Positions 8,710-16,556 of a DNA stretch of 36,983 nt are shown piece after piece (within the stretch, counting starts at the first letter, position 1; each line of letters starts with the position of its first letter). The notes beneath the pieces are model-generated. The model searched no databases. It was not told where the DNA came from and saw nothing but the letters and a program-made list of their open reading frames with translations. Both the position numbers and the translations under genes were made by a program. The DNA comes from Burkholderia dolosa (GTDB lineage: Bacteria; Pseudomonadota; Gammaproteobacteria; Burkholderiales; Burkholderiaceae): contig NZ_CABVPR010000059.1 in the NCBI RefSeq assembly GCF_902499135.1, positions 1 through 36,983 on the forward strand, given 5' to 3'.

Positions 8710-9963
8710 ATGCAAGGACGCTATATCAATTCGGTAAAAGCGGCATATCTGGGAAACCAGATCGCCGTTCAGTTCTTTTCGATGGCCGTACCGGTCATCC
8801 TGAAAGCGCGCCATGCGTCCGTCGCTACGTTGCCGGTGTTTGCATCGCTTTCGCTGATGTGGTGCCTCCGGTGCGCGATCGTTCCGCCGTTACTGCGCTT
8901 CATCGCCAAAACTGCCCCGTTGCGGCGCTCGGTAGCGCTTCTGCTATGCATGCGTGTCGCGATTGTGACGATCTTTATCGGAACGGCGCTTGTCACGATG
9001 TCAATTTCGACCCTCGCGGATCTCGAGCGGATTCTGTTCGCGGCCGGTGCGGCCGTGTGCCTGCTGTCCGGCATCGAGCGCGGGCTGATCGATGCGTCCG
9101 CGATGCTCGAGGCGCGCGGGCACGAGCAACTCGAATGCGCACGCGTGTCGCTATACGAAGCATTCGGCGTTCTGCTCGCGTCCACACTCACGGGCGGCGT
9201 TCTGTTGGCGCTTTGTGCGCATTACGGCATCCGGCCGGTGCTGCTGATGACGGCGGCGCTACTCGCGGCGCTGGCCATGCCGATCTGCGTCGACATGTCG
9301 ATCGGCTCGCACCGTTCGGGTGAAGGCGAATCGTCGGTTTCCATTTCAGCGCTTCCGGGCACGCGACGCCTCGGGACGGCTGAAACCGGTTGCTACGTGG
9401 TCGTCATCGCACTCGGCTGGCTGGGCATCGATCTCGCTTTTCGCGTGACGCAACCGCTTCTGCTGTCTCAGGGCGTCACGCTCGCGCGCGTCGGCCTGTC
9501 CACGGTCGGCATCGGCATCGCGGTGCTCGGTATTCTCGCGACCGGCCAGATCGTGCCCGCACTTCGGATCTTCACGTCAAGGCATCTCGAATCGATCAGC
9601 GGGCTGCTGTCGGCGCTGTCTGCCGTTCTGCTCACCAGCGCAAGCGTGAGCGGAAATCCGCTCGTGACGGTTGCCGGATTTCTCGCATTGAAGTGCGGAT
9701 ACTTTTTCTTCAGCGCCTTCGCGACCGATACGGTGATCGAAACGGGAAGCAAGACGGGATCGATCGGCGCGATGGTGTGTGCGTCCGGTCTTTCGTATCT
9801 GGCTTCGCATTTCGCGGTGGTCCCGCTTCTGTACTGGACGACCTCGCATTTCTCCGGTTATACGGTCGCATGCTGTACGTCGGTGCTGCTCGTGACGTCG
9901 TGCATGATCGGGACTCGCTTTCTCGCGCGGCGGTTCCGAACGCGTCCGGCCGCACCGATATAG
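8710..9963 (+). CDS. MFS-type transporter, RhtX/FptX-like siderophore permease
   Basis: 417-residue polytopic membrane protein with about 12 hydrophobic segments. The N-terminus AVQFFSMAVPVILKARHASV followed by LPVFASLSLMWCLRCAIVPPLLR resembles the start of RhtX/FptX permeases, which carry ferric siderophores across the inner membrane without an ABC transporter. It sits directly before the TonB-dependent siderophore receptor on the same strand, which supports that role. The usual MFS A motif (GxxxDRxGRR) is poor or absent, also a feature of this group. The ribosome-binding site is weak. A siderophore exporter is the alternative. Confidence 0.7.
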   Translation: MQGRYINSVKAAYLGNQIAVQFFSMAVPVILKARHASVATLPVFASLSLMWCLRCAIVPPLLRFIAKTAPLRRSVALLLCMRVAIVTIFIGTALVTMSISTLADLERILFAAGAAVCLLSGIERGLIDASAMLEARGHEQLECARVSLYEAFGVLLASTLTGGVLLALCAHYGIRPVLLMTAALLAALAMPICVDMSIGSHRSGEGESSVSISALPGTRRLGTAETGCYVVVIALGWLGIDLAFRVTQPLLLSQGVTLARVGLSTVGIGIAVLGILATGQIVPALRIFTSRHLESISGLLSALSAVLLTSASVSGNPLVTVAGFLALKCGYFFFSAFATDTVIETGSKTGSIGAMVCASGLSYLASHFAVVPLLYWTTSHFSGYTVACCTSVLLVTSCMIGTRFLARRFRTRPAAPI

Positions 9964-10031
9964 CCGGAAAACGGCACGCGCCCACAAACAACACGACATC
10001 GGCGCCCGCCACGCGATTCAAGCGGCGCCAT

Positions 10032-10051
10032 GTGACGATATCCGGCGTCAC
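10032..10051. terminator. Small hairpin downstream of the permease gene
   Basis: GTGACG and CGTCAC form a 6-bp stem around an 8-nt loop, 70 bp after the permease stop. There is no T-run, so this is only a possible terminator or mRNA structure ahead of the receptor gene. No clear Fur box was seen in this gap. Confidence 0.25.
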
Positions 10052-10179
10052 CGCCCCCGACTGCTGATACAAAAACTATCCGGTCATCTCCCCGCAATAC
10101 CTCTGCCTGAACGATGTCAGGACTGCGCGGCGTGCAGCCGCGACGCCCGTTCAATCAATTTATCGAGGTTGGTACGAAG

Positions 10180-12450
10180 ATGATTCGCCCATTTTCCCGT
10201 GTTTCCCTGCGACGCCATTCCCGGCAGAATCGACACCGCACTGGACAGCATTGCTCGTATGCGCGCCATAACAAGCGGCTATCGAGCGTCTGGCGCAAGA
10301 TTACCTGTTGCGGCCTGCTGCTTGCCGGACGCGCGATCGCCGATCCACTTTCCGAGCCGGATGCCGGCGTGCCGGGCGCCGGCGCGAGCCGGACCGCGGT
10401 GCTCCCCACGATCCAGGTGACGGGTCAGACGAGTCCGGCGCCGTATGTCGGTCTGGTCGGCAAGCGGGCCGGCATAGGAACCAAGACCGATGTACCGATT
10501 CGCGAGATCCCGCAGACCACCAACGTCATTACCGCCGAACAGATAGAGGAAACCGGATCGTCAAGCGTCGGGGACGCGCTCCGGTACATGCCGGGATTTT
10601 CGGCGTACTCGGTCGACACGCGGACGGACTGGCTGACGGGCATACGCGGCTTCGCGCCGAACGTGTTCGTCGACGGCATGCAGGTTCCGAGTACCGAGCT
10701 GCGCGCATCGTGGCGCGTGGATCCGTACATGATCGATAGCATCTCCGTGCTGCGCGGACCAGCGTCGGCGCTGTACGGGCCCGGGCAGCCGGGCGCACTG
10801 GTCGACATTCAAAGCAAGCTCGCCGACGGGGAGCGCTACCGCGAGACCGGCTTTCAGATCGGCAACTATGCACGCAAGCAGTTCATGTTCGATCTCGGCT
10901 CGCCGATCGACAAAGCGCGATCGTTATCCTATCGCTTCGTCGGTGTGCTGCGCGACGGCAATATGACGACGGGACCGAACGGCCAACAACGCATATCGCT
11001 TGCGCCGTCATTTCGCTGGCAGCCGGACGCAAACACGTCGATCGTATTCGACGCCACGTATCTGCAGGATCATGGCGACTGGACATCGAACTACCTGCCG
11101 GCGGCCGGCACGGTCCTGCCCAATCCGAACGGCAAGGTTCCATACGACTTGTATACGGGCGACCCGTCGCTCGCACACTACGCAAAGAAGCAATGGTCGA
11201 TCGGCTATGCGCTCGATCACACGTTTTCCCCGGATATGTCGTTCAGGCAGAAAGTCCGCTATCTGTCAGTCTCGCTCGACACGGCTGCACTGTGGGGCCA
11301 GGGTCTCGCCCCGCTCGATCCGACGCGTTCGCACCTGAAGCGTCTCGCGGAACTGAGTCAGCCGCACTACAACCGGATGGACGTCGACAACACGCTGCAG
11401 ACGCGGTTCGGTGCAGGTCCCACCGAGCATACCGTCCTGTTCGGGCTTGAATACGATCGCCAGCGCTCGACTGACAGCGACTGGAGCGCGCCCGGCCCCG
11501 ATCTGAATTTGTTCGATCCGGTTTACGGAATCGTTTCCCCGGACATTTTCTCCGGCCCCGGCGTGCGACGCTTGTCGGATCGGACGACACTCGACGATCT
11601 CGGCGTATATGCACAGGATCAGATCAAGTGGGGGCGTCTAGCGCTGACTGTCGGCGGGCGCTACGACTGGAACCGCGTCGACGAAGACGCGCTGACGCGC
11701 GGCACGCACGAGTCCCATACGGACGCGGGATTCTCGGAACGGGTCGGGTTGACCTTCGAAGGCCCGCTCGGCCTCTCTCCGTTCGTCGACTATTCGACCT
11801 CGTTCAATCCGTCGCAATCGATCGTCACGTTGTCGAACGGAAGCACCGCGGCACCGAACCATGGCCGCCAGGTGGAAGCCGGTCTGCGTTGGGAGGTGCC
11901 GCACAAGAACATGATGCTGACCGCCGACGTCTATCAGATCGAGCAGACGAACGTACTCGTTCCCGACCCGAACGATCCGCTCCACCAGCAGCAGACAGGA
12001 AAAGTGAAATCGCGTGGCATCGAGTTCAGTGCGGTCGGACGCCTGTCGCGCAATCTTTCGATCATCGCGTCATACGCATATCAGGACGTCAAGAATGCAG
12101 GCGCCGACGATCGGTATGCCGGAAAATGGCCGACCACCTATCCGCTGCCGCGCCAGCTCGCGTCCGCATGGCTCGACTGGACGTGGCACGGCGGTGCCCT
12201 CGGCGGGTGGGGATGGGGCGCCGGCATTCGCTACCAGAGCGATATGCCAGGCAATGCCGCCAACACGCTCGTCGCGCCGTCCTATACGGTGCTCGATACC
12301 GCAATTCACTACGACAGCGGAAGGTGGGCATTCGCGTTGAACGTGAACAATCTGTTGGATCGGCACTTCATCGGCAGTTGCCAAAGCGATGACCGCTGCT
12401 TCTACGGCGATGCGCGCACCGTGCTTGCAACCGCCAAATACGACTGGTAG
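10180..12450 (+). CDS. TonB-dependent siderophore receptor
   Basis: 756-residue outer-membrane receptor that imports a ferric siderophore using TonB energy. A basic N-terminus leads to a signal-like hydrophobic stretch (ITCCGLLLAGRAIADP). LPTIQVTGQ is the probable TonB box. The plug domain follows: REIPQTTNVITAEQIEETG, DALRYMPGF, IRGFAPNVFVDGM, then SISVLRGPASALYGPGQPGA, the hallmark plug motif. The barrel ends in Trp (ATAKYDW), as expected. No N-terminal signalling domain is visible, so sigma/anti-sigma surface signalling is unlikely. The frame is open from 10114, but the ATG at 10180 has GAGG upstream and is preferred. It probably works with the permease at 8710. The siderophore cannot be named from sequence. 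Confidence 0.92.
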   Translation: MIRPFSRVSLRRHSRQNRHRTGQHCSYARHNKRLSSVWRKITCCGLLLAGRAIADPLSEPDAGVPGAGASRTAVLPTIQVTGQTSPAPYVGLVGKRAGIGTKTDVPIREIPQTTNVITAEQIEETGSSSVGDALRYMPGFSAYSVDTRTDWLTGIRGFAPNVFVDGMQVPSTELRASWRVDPYMIDSISVLRGPASALYGPGQPGALVDIQSKLADGERYRETGFQIGNYARKQFMFDLGSPIDKARSLSYRFVGVLRDGNMTTGPNGQQRISLAPSFRWQPDANTSIVFDATYLQDHGDWTSNYLPAAGTVLPNPNGKVPYDLYTGDPSLAHYAKKQWSIGYALDHTFSPDMSFRQKVRYLSVSLDTAALWGQGLAPLDPTRSHLKRLAELSQPHYNRMDVDNTLQTRFGAGPTEHTVLFGLEYDRQRSTDSDWSAPGPDLNLFDPVYGIVSPDIFSGPGVRRLSDRTTLDDLGVYAQDQIKWGRLALTVGGRYDWNRVDEDALTRGTHESHTDAGFSERVGLTFEGPLGLSPFVDYSTSFNPSQSIVTLSNGSTAAPNHGRQVEAGLRWEVPHKNMMLTADVYQIEQTNVLVPDPNDPLHQQQTGKVKSRGIEFSAVGRLSRNLSIIASYAYQDVKNAGADDRYAGKWPTTYPLPRQLASAWLDWTWHGGALGGWGWGAGIRYQSDMPGNAANTLVAPSYTVLDTAIHYDSGRWAFALNVNNLLDRHFIGSCQSDDRCFYGDARTVLATAKYDW

Positions 12451-12565
12451 TCACACCGGGCGCGGCCAGTGCCCGTTCCTGCCGACGCACGCAGCACGAC
12501 GCGGCAACCATGCGCGGATTGCGGTGCGTCGGCACCTTCAATCGTTCCGAGCCGTGAGGTCCGAC

Positions 12566-12727
12566 ATGTTCATGTTTCTCCCATTCCTGCTGTCGCTTAT
12601 GACGCTTGCCGAAATCGTCCGTGGCAAGTACCGGCGACGCGCGATCTTGTTTCTGCTCGTCACGCTCGCGATAACCGTGGCCTCGTTCTCGCATCACGTC
12701 ACCGATTCGCTCAACCTGTCCTTCTAA
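12566..12727 (+). CDS. DUF5993-type small membrane protein
   Basis: 53-residue protein with two hydrophobic helices (MFMFLPFLLSLMTLAEIV and ILFLLVTLAITVASF) separated by the basic turn RGKYRRRA, ending FSHHVTDSLNLSF. This matches the DUF5993 family, small membrane proteins usually encoded just before a DsbB homologue, as here (14 bp gap). The longer frame upstream has poor composition; the ATG at 12566 follows GTGAGG and begins the conserved part. It may help assemble or regulate the DsbB; the function is not established. Confidence 0.8.
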   Translation: MFMFLPFLLSLMTLAEIVRGKYRRRAILFLLVTLAITVASFSHHVTDSLNLSF

Positions 12728-12741
12728 CGGGAGTCTCTCCA

Positions 12742-13314
12742 ATGAATGCACGCATTACACGCGAGCGTATGGAATCGCTCATCTCGCCGGATCGCTCGCT
12801 GAACGCATTAGCGCTACTGGGCATCGACGCCGCGCTGCTGCTCGCGTTCTACTATCAGCTCGTACTGCACGAGCTGCCATGTCCGCTCTGTCTTCTGCAG
12901 CGTGCCGGGCTCATCCTGATCGGGCTCGGATTCACGCTGAACATTCATTTCGGTGCGCGCGCCACCCATTACGGTCTTGTCGTCGTCAGCGCGATCGCGA
13001 CCGGCGCGGTCGCGCTTCGTCAGGTCCTGCTGCATATCGCGCCGGGCACGGGCAGTTACGGTTCCACACTGTGGGGGTTCCATTTCTATACATGGGCTGC
13101 GATCGCAGCGTCGCTCACCGTGCTCTATGTAGCGGCGCTGCTTGCACTGCGACGGGTGGACGCCACGCCGGCACGCGGCGTCGGGAAGATATTCAATCAT
13201 GTCGCTGTGGCAGTCTTCGCGATACTGATTGTCGCGAATCTCGCATCAACGTTGCTCGAATGCGGCGTGGGCCAGTGCGACGACAATCCCGTCCGCTACG
13301 AGCTGCTCGATTGA
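12742..13314 (+). CDS. DsbB-family disulfide bond formation protein, five-TM variant
   Basis: 190-residue inner-membrane thiol oxidase that should recharge a DsbA-type protein and pass electrons to quinone. Helix 1 (about 21-43) leads to the periplasmic pair Cys47-Pro-Leu-Cys50 in LHELPCPLCLLQRAG. Further helices are at about 53-70, 73-92 and 108-130, and there is a fifth at about 150-170. Classical DsbB has its second Cys pair in the loop between helices 3 and 4. Here that loop (APGTGSYGSTLWGFHFYTW) has none, and the second pair lies in the C-terminal tail, Cys174 and Cys179 (ECGVGQCDD). The extra helix would put this tail back in the periplasm. It is paired with DUF5993 and converges on the molybdoenzyme operon. 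Confidence 0.85.
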   Translation: MNARITRERMESLISPDRSLNALALLGIDAALLLAFYYQLVLHELPCPLCLLQRAGLILIGLGFTLNIHFGARATHYGLVVVSAIATGAVALRQVLLHIAPGTGSYGSTLWGFHFYTWAAIAASLTVLYVAALLALRRVDATPARGVGKIFNHVAVAVFAILIVANLASTLLECGVGQCDDNPVRYELLD

Positions 13315-13338
13315 GCGCGACGGTGGGCCGCTCGAGTC

Positions 13339-13369
13339 GGATGCGCGGCACGAGTCGCCCCGTGCATCC
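13339..13369. terminator. Possible bidirectional terminator between convergent genes
   Basis: GGATGC (13339-13344) pairs with GCATCC (13364-13369), with an alternative inner pairing GCACG/CGTGC. It lies in the 94-bp gap between the convergent dsbB-like gene and the molybdoenzyme gene. No T-run is present. Confidence 0.35.
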
Positions 13370-13408
13370 GTTCCGTCGTGCGCGTTGCCGCGATGCACCG
13401 GCGACTCG

Positions 13409-15877
13409 CTACGCGGCCCCCTTCGGCGGTTCGAACACGTCGACCATCGGCAAATCGCCGCGGAACTTTTCCGCGTCCGCGATCGCCGTGTGTCCGCAGT
13501 TCGCCTGCGCCAGGCGAGACGTGCCGACGCCGACCGTCAGATTGTTCACGTCCCCATATCGGCACAGGCTCCCGGCACGCCCTGGCGAGGCCGGATCGAA
13601 CCAGCCGCCCTCATGGATGAGGATGCAGCCTTTCCTTATTGCGTCGGTCACCTTGACGCCGACGAGAATCTGACCGCGCTCATTGAACACGCGAATCACG
13701 TCCCCATCGGAAATTCCCCGCGCCGCCGCATCCGCCGGATTCATCAGGCAAGGTTCACGATCGCCGATCGTATAGCGCCTGCGCAACACCGTGCCGCACA
13801 GCTGGGAGTGCAGCCGGCTGTGAGGATGCGGGCTTACGACGTGAAGCGGATATTTCGCGCCCGGCCCGTCGAGCCGCTCGATCGGTTCCATCCACGTCGG
13901 ATGCGGAGGGCAGTCTTCGTACTTCATCTTCTCGATCGTCGAACTGTAGATCTCGATCTTGCCGGACGCAGTGCCGAGCGCGTTGAGCAGCGGGTCGTCG
14001 CGGAATGCCTTGTGACGAATGTATCGCTTGGCGTCATCGCCGACCGGAAACGCGAGCGGCTGGGTGCTGCGCCAGAATACGTCGAACACCGGCATTTCCA
14101 TCGACATGCCGCGTGCCTGGACGCGCGCTGCTTCATAGAACACCCGGACCCATTCCATCTCGTCGCGGCCCTCGGTAAACGCCTTGCGTGTGCCGAGTCG
14201 ACCGCAGATTGCTGCAAAAATGTCGTAGTCGCTGCGCGATTCGTACAGCGGTTCGACGACCTTGTGCATCCCCAGAATGTGCGTGCTCGAATAATCGCCG
14301 ATCTGCTCGATGTCGTTACGCTCGTATGACGTCGTCGCCGGCAGCACGATGTCGGCGTGGCGTGCCGTCGGCGTCCACTGGAAATCGTGCACGATGAACG
14401 TATCGAGCTTCCTCCATGCCTCGATCATCGCGTTACGGTCCTGATGATGGACGAACGGATCGCCGCCGGCCCAGTACACCAGATGGATGTCCGGATAGCG
14501 TGCGCGTGTCCCGTTGAAATCGAACGGCCTGCCGGGATTGTTCAGCATCTCCACCACGCGCGAAACCGGTATCTTTCGTGCGGCATCGCCGCTGAATTCG
14601 AACTTGCCGGTCCCGGCGTCGATACCGGGCAGCACCGGGCTCGTCGCGGACGGACTGCCGCCGTTCGCATAGTGGTAAGTAAATCCGTATCCGCCGCCCG
14701 GCAAGCCGATTTGTCCGAGCATGCTCGAGAGTGTCACCAGCATCCAGTGTGCCTGCTCGCCGTGATGCTGGCGCTGAATCGACCAGCCTGCCGCCAGCAT
14801 CGTCCGCTTCGACGCGAATTCGCGGGCAAGCGAACGGATCGTCCCGGCCTGAATGCCGCAGATTCGCGAGGCCCAGTCGGCGTCTTTCGGTACACCATCG
14901 GCCGCGCCGGTCAGGTAGGGTTCGAATCGATCGAAGCCCGTCGTATATCGCTCGATGAACGCCTTGTCGTAAAGCTTTTCCGCGTAAAGTGTATGCGCTA
15001 ATCCGAGCATCATCGCGACGTCGGTCTGCGGACGCGGTGCCAGCCATTCGGCGTTGAAGTAGTCGCATGTCTGGCTTCGAAACGGATCGATGCAAATGAC
15101 CTTCGTCCCCTTCTTCTTTAGCGCCTCCATCGCCGGATACGCGGCGTGGTCGGGCACCAGCCAGCCAATCTGGTTCGTCGACACGGGATTGGCAGCCCAG
15201 AAAACCATCAGCTCCGTATGCTCGACCACGACGGGCCACACGGTCGGCTGCTCGTAAACGTCGATCGACCCGACCACATACGGCAAGATAACCTGCGCCG
15301 CACCGGTCGAGTAATCGCCGCTGTATCCGACGAAGCCGCCGTTGACGTTCATCATGCGCGCAAGCAGCGTACGCGGGGGATGCAGCTTTCCAGGACTTTG
15401 CCAACCGTACGAGCCGGCATAGATGCCGCTTGCGCTGTACTTGTCGCGCACGCGCTTCAGCTCCTTCGCGACAAGATCGAGCGCCCGGTCCCAGCTTACG
15501 CGAACGAAATCGCCTTTCCCGCGTCCTTCGACGTCGGCGCCCGGGCCGTGTTCGAGCCACGCCCGTCTCACCATCGGATAACGGATGCGCGTCGGCGAAT
15601 AGATCGAATCGATGACGCCGGGAAGCTGGTGCGACGGATGCGGGTCGCCTTCCCAAGGCTTGACGCCGGTAACGATCCCGTTCCTGACGGTCGCCCGGAA
15701 TGCACCCCAGTGCGACCCGGTGAGAATCTCGCGGGCGTCGACCGACGCGCCTGTAGCGCGCTGCTCCAGCAATCCGTAACGAGCGGCCGCACCCAGCGCG
15801 CCGGCCACGAGTGTGCGCTTAATGAACGCGCGTCGCGACACGCCGGTCTCCAGGACCGAATCATCTTTCGTGGACAT
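13409..15877 (-). CDS. dorA: Periplasmic DMSO/TMAO reductase, molybdopterin (DorA/TorA type)
   Basis: 822-residue bis-MGD molybdenum reductase of the DorA/TorA group, which reduces DMSO or TMAO as a terminal electron acceptor in the periplasm. It begins with a twin-arginine signal (SRRAFIKRTLVAGALGAAAR). There is no N-terminal Fe-S cysteine motif, as expected for this group. ILTGSHWGAFRATVRNGIV and GSYGWQSPGKLH are near-diagnostic; Ser161 of the latter is the expected Mo ligand. GDYSTGAAQVILPYVVG and VFWAANPVSTNQIGW follow. The C-terminal cofactor domain contains HEGGWFDPASPG, YGDVNNLTVGVGTSRLAQANCG and ends VFEPPKGAA. It is the last gene of the cytochrome-chaperone-reductase operon, overlapping the chaperone gene by 17 nt. 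DorA versus TorA substrate preference cannot be read with confidence. Confidence 0.93.
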   Translation of the reverse strand: MSTKDDSVLETGVSRRAFIKRTLVAGALGAAARYGLLEQRATGASVDAREILTGSHWGAFRATVRNGIVTGVKPWEGDPHPSHQLPGVIDSIYSPTRIRYPMVRRAWLEHGPGADVEGRGKGDFVRVSWDRALDLVAKELKRVRDKYSASGIYAGSYGWQSPGKLHPPRTLLARMMNVNGGFVGYSGDYSTGAAQVILPYVVGSIDVYEQPTVWPVVVEHTELMVFWAANPVSTNQIGWLVPDHAAYPAMEALKKKGTKVICIDPFRSQTCDYFNAEWLAPRPQTDVAMMLGLAHTLYAEKLYDKAFIERYTTGFDRFEPYLTGAADGVPKDADWASRICGIQAGTIRSLAREFASKRTMLAAGWSIQRQHHGEQAHWMLVTLSSMLGQIGLPGGGYGFTYHYANGGSPSATSPVLPGIDAGTGKFEFSGDAARKIPVSRVVEMLNNPGRPFDFNGTRARYPDIHLVYWAGGDPFVHHQDRNAMIEAWRKLDTFIVHDFQWTPTARHADIVLPATTSYERNDIEQIGDYSSTHILGMHKVVEPLYESRSDYDIFAAICGRLGTRKAFTEGRDEMEWVRVFYEAARVQARGMSMEMPVFDVFWRSTQPLAFPVGDDAKRYIRHKAFRDDPLLNALGTASGKIEIYSSTIEKMKYEDCPPHPTWMEPIERLDGPGAKYPLHVVSPHPHSRLHSQLCGTVLRRRYTIGDREPCLMNPADAAARGISDGDVIRVFNERGQILVGVKVTDAIRKGCILIHEGGWFDPASPGRAGSLCRYGDVNNLTVGVGTSRLAQANCGHTAIADAEKFRGDLPMVDVFEPPKGAA

Positions 15878-16556
15878 GGTGACTTCCTCTATTTATTGAG
15901 TAATCGACATGCGGCTCGCGCAGTTCGTCGGCTCGCGCGCTCTCGACATTCGTGTCGTTCCGTGCGCCATGCGGCACGCCGAACAGCTTGCCAAGCATTG
16001 TCGCGGCGCCTCCGTAAAAACCGTCGGGATCCGCCCCGCTGCAGGCCGCGACGAACAGCGGTATCCAGCGGCTCAGCCGTGCCTCCATCCGCGCGCTGTT
16101 TTCGATATCGCCGCTTCGGAGTAGCCTGGCCAGCAGCGCCAGTTCGACCGAGACGTGATCCGGTGCCTCACGGTAGCCGCTGCCGACGCACATACCGATA
16201 GCCGCAAGCAGGTCGGCCATCTCGCACGCGGCCTCGTCGAACAGGCGCGCTCCCGTTCCCGTATACGCGCTCTCGTATAGCGGAACCGCCACATGTCCGG
16301 TCACTCCATCGAAGAGGCGCGTATAAAGCACCGACAGATCGAGCGCCACGGTTTCCGCGGACGCCTCGCTGTCGAGCGCGGCGCACATCGCCACGAGTGC
16401 GTCGCGGCAGTCGAGTTCGGCAGCAAGCGCATTCAACACCGCAACGGCGTCGGGATGACGATACCGTGCAACGGCGGCCGCCTCGAGCGGTCGCGACAGC
16501 AGATTCGCGAGCCAGTCCGCAACGATCGCGCGGAATTCGCGGTCCTCGCCCGTCAT
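15861..16556 (-). CDS. torD: TorD/DmsD-family molybdoenzyme chaperone
   Basis: 231-residue cytoplasmic chaperone that should bind the Tat signal of the downstream reductase and hold it for cofactor insertion. The body (FRAIVADWLANLLSRPLEAA, LSVLYTRLFDGVTGHVAVPLYESAYTG, DHVSVELALLARLLRSG, WIPLFVAAC, GFYGGAATMLGKLF) has the all-helical TorD pattern, including the E-x-x-Y/DH-type central block. The frame is open further upstream, but the ATG at 16556 overlaps the cytochrome stop as ATGA, indicating translational coupling, and gives the normal family length. The C-terminal tail beyond residue about 205 is polar and overlaps the reductase start. Confidence 0.85.
   Translation of the reverse strand: MTGEDREFRAIVADWLANLLSRPLEAAAVARYRHPDAVAVLNALAAELDCRDALVAMCAALDSEASAETVALDLSVLYTRLFDGVTGHVAVPLYESAYTGTGARLFDEAACEMADLLAAIGMCVGSGYREAPDHVSVELALLARLLRSGDIENSARMEARLSRWIPLFVAACSGADPDGFYGGAATMLGKLFGVPHGARNDTNVESARADELREPHVDYSINRGSHHVHER

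Noticed and set aside
9964-10179. Search for a Fur box before the siderophore receptor
   Set aside because: No sequence close to the GATAATGATAATCATTATC pattern was visible, so none is annotated.
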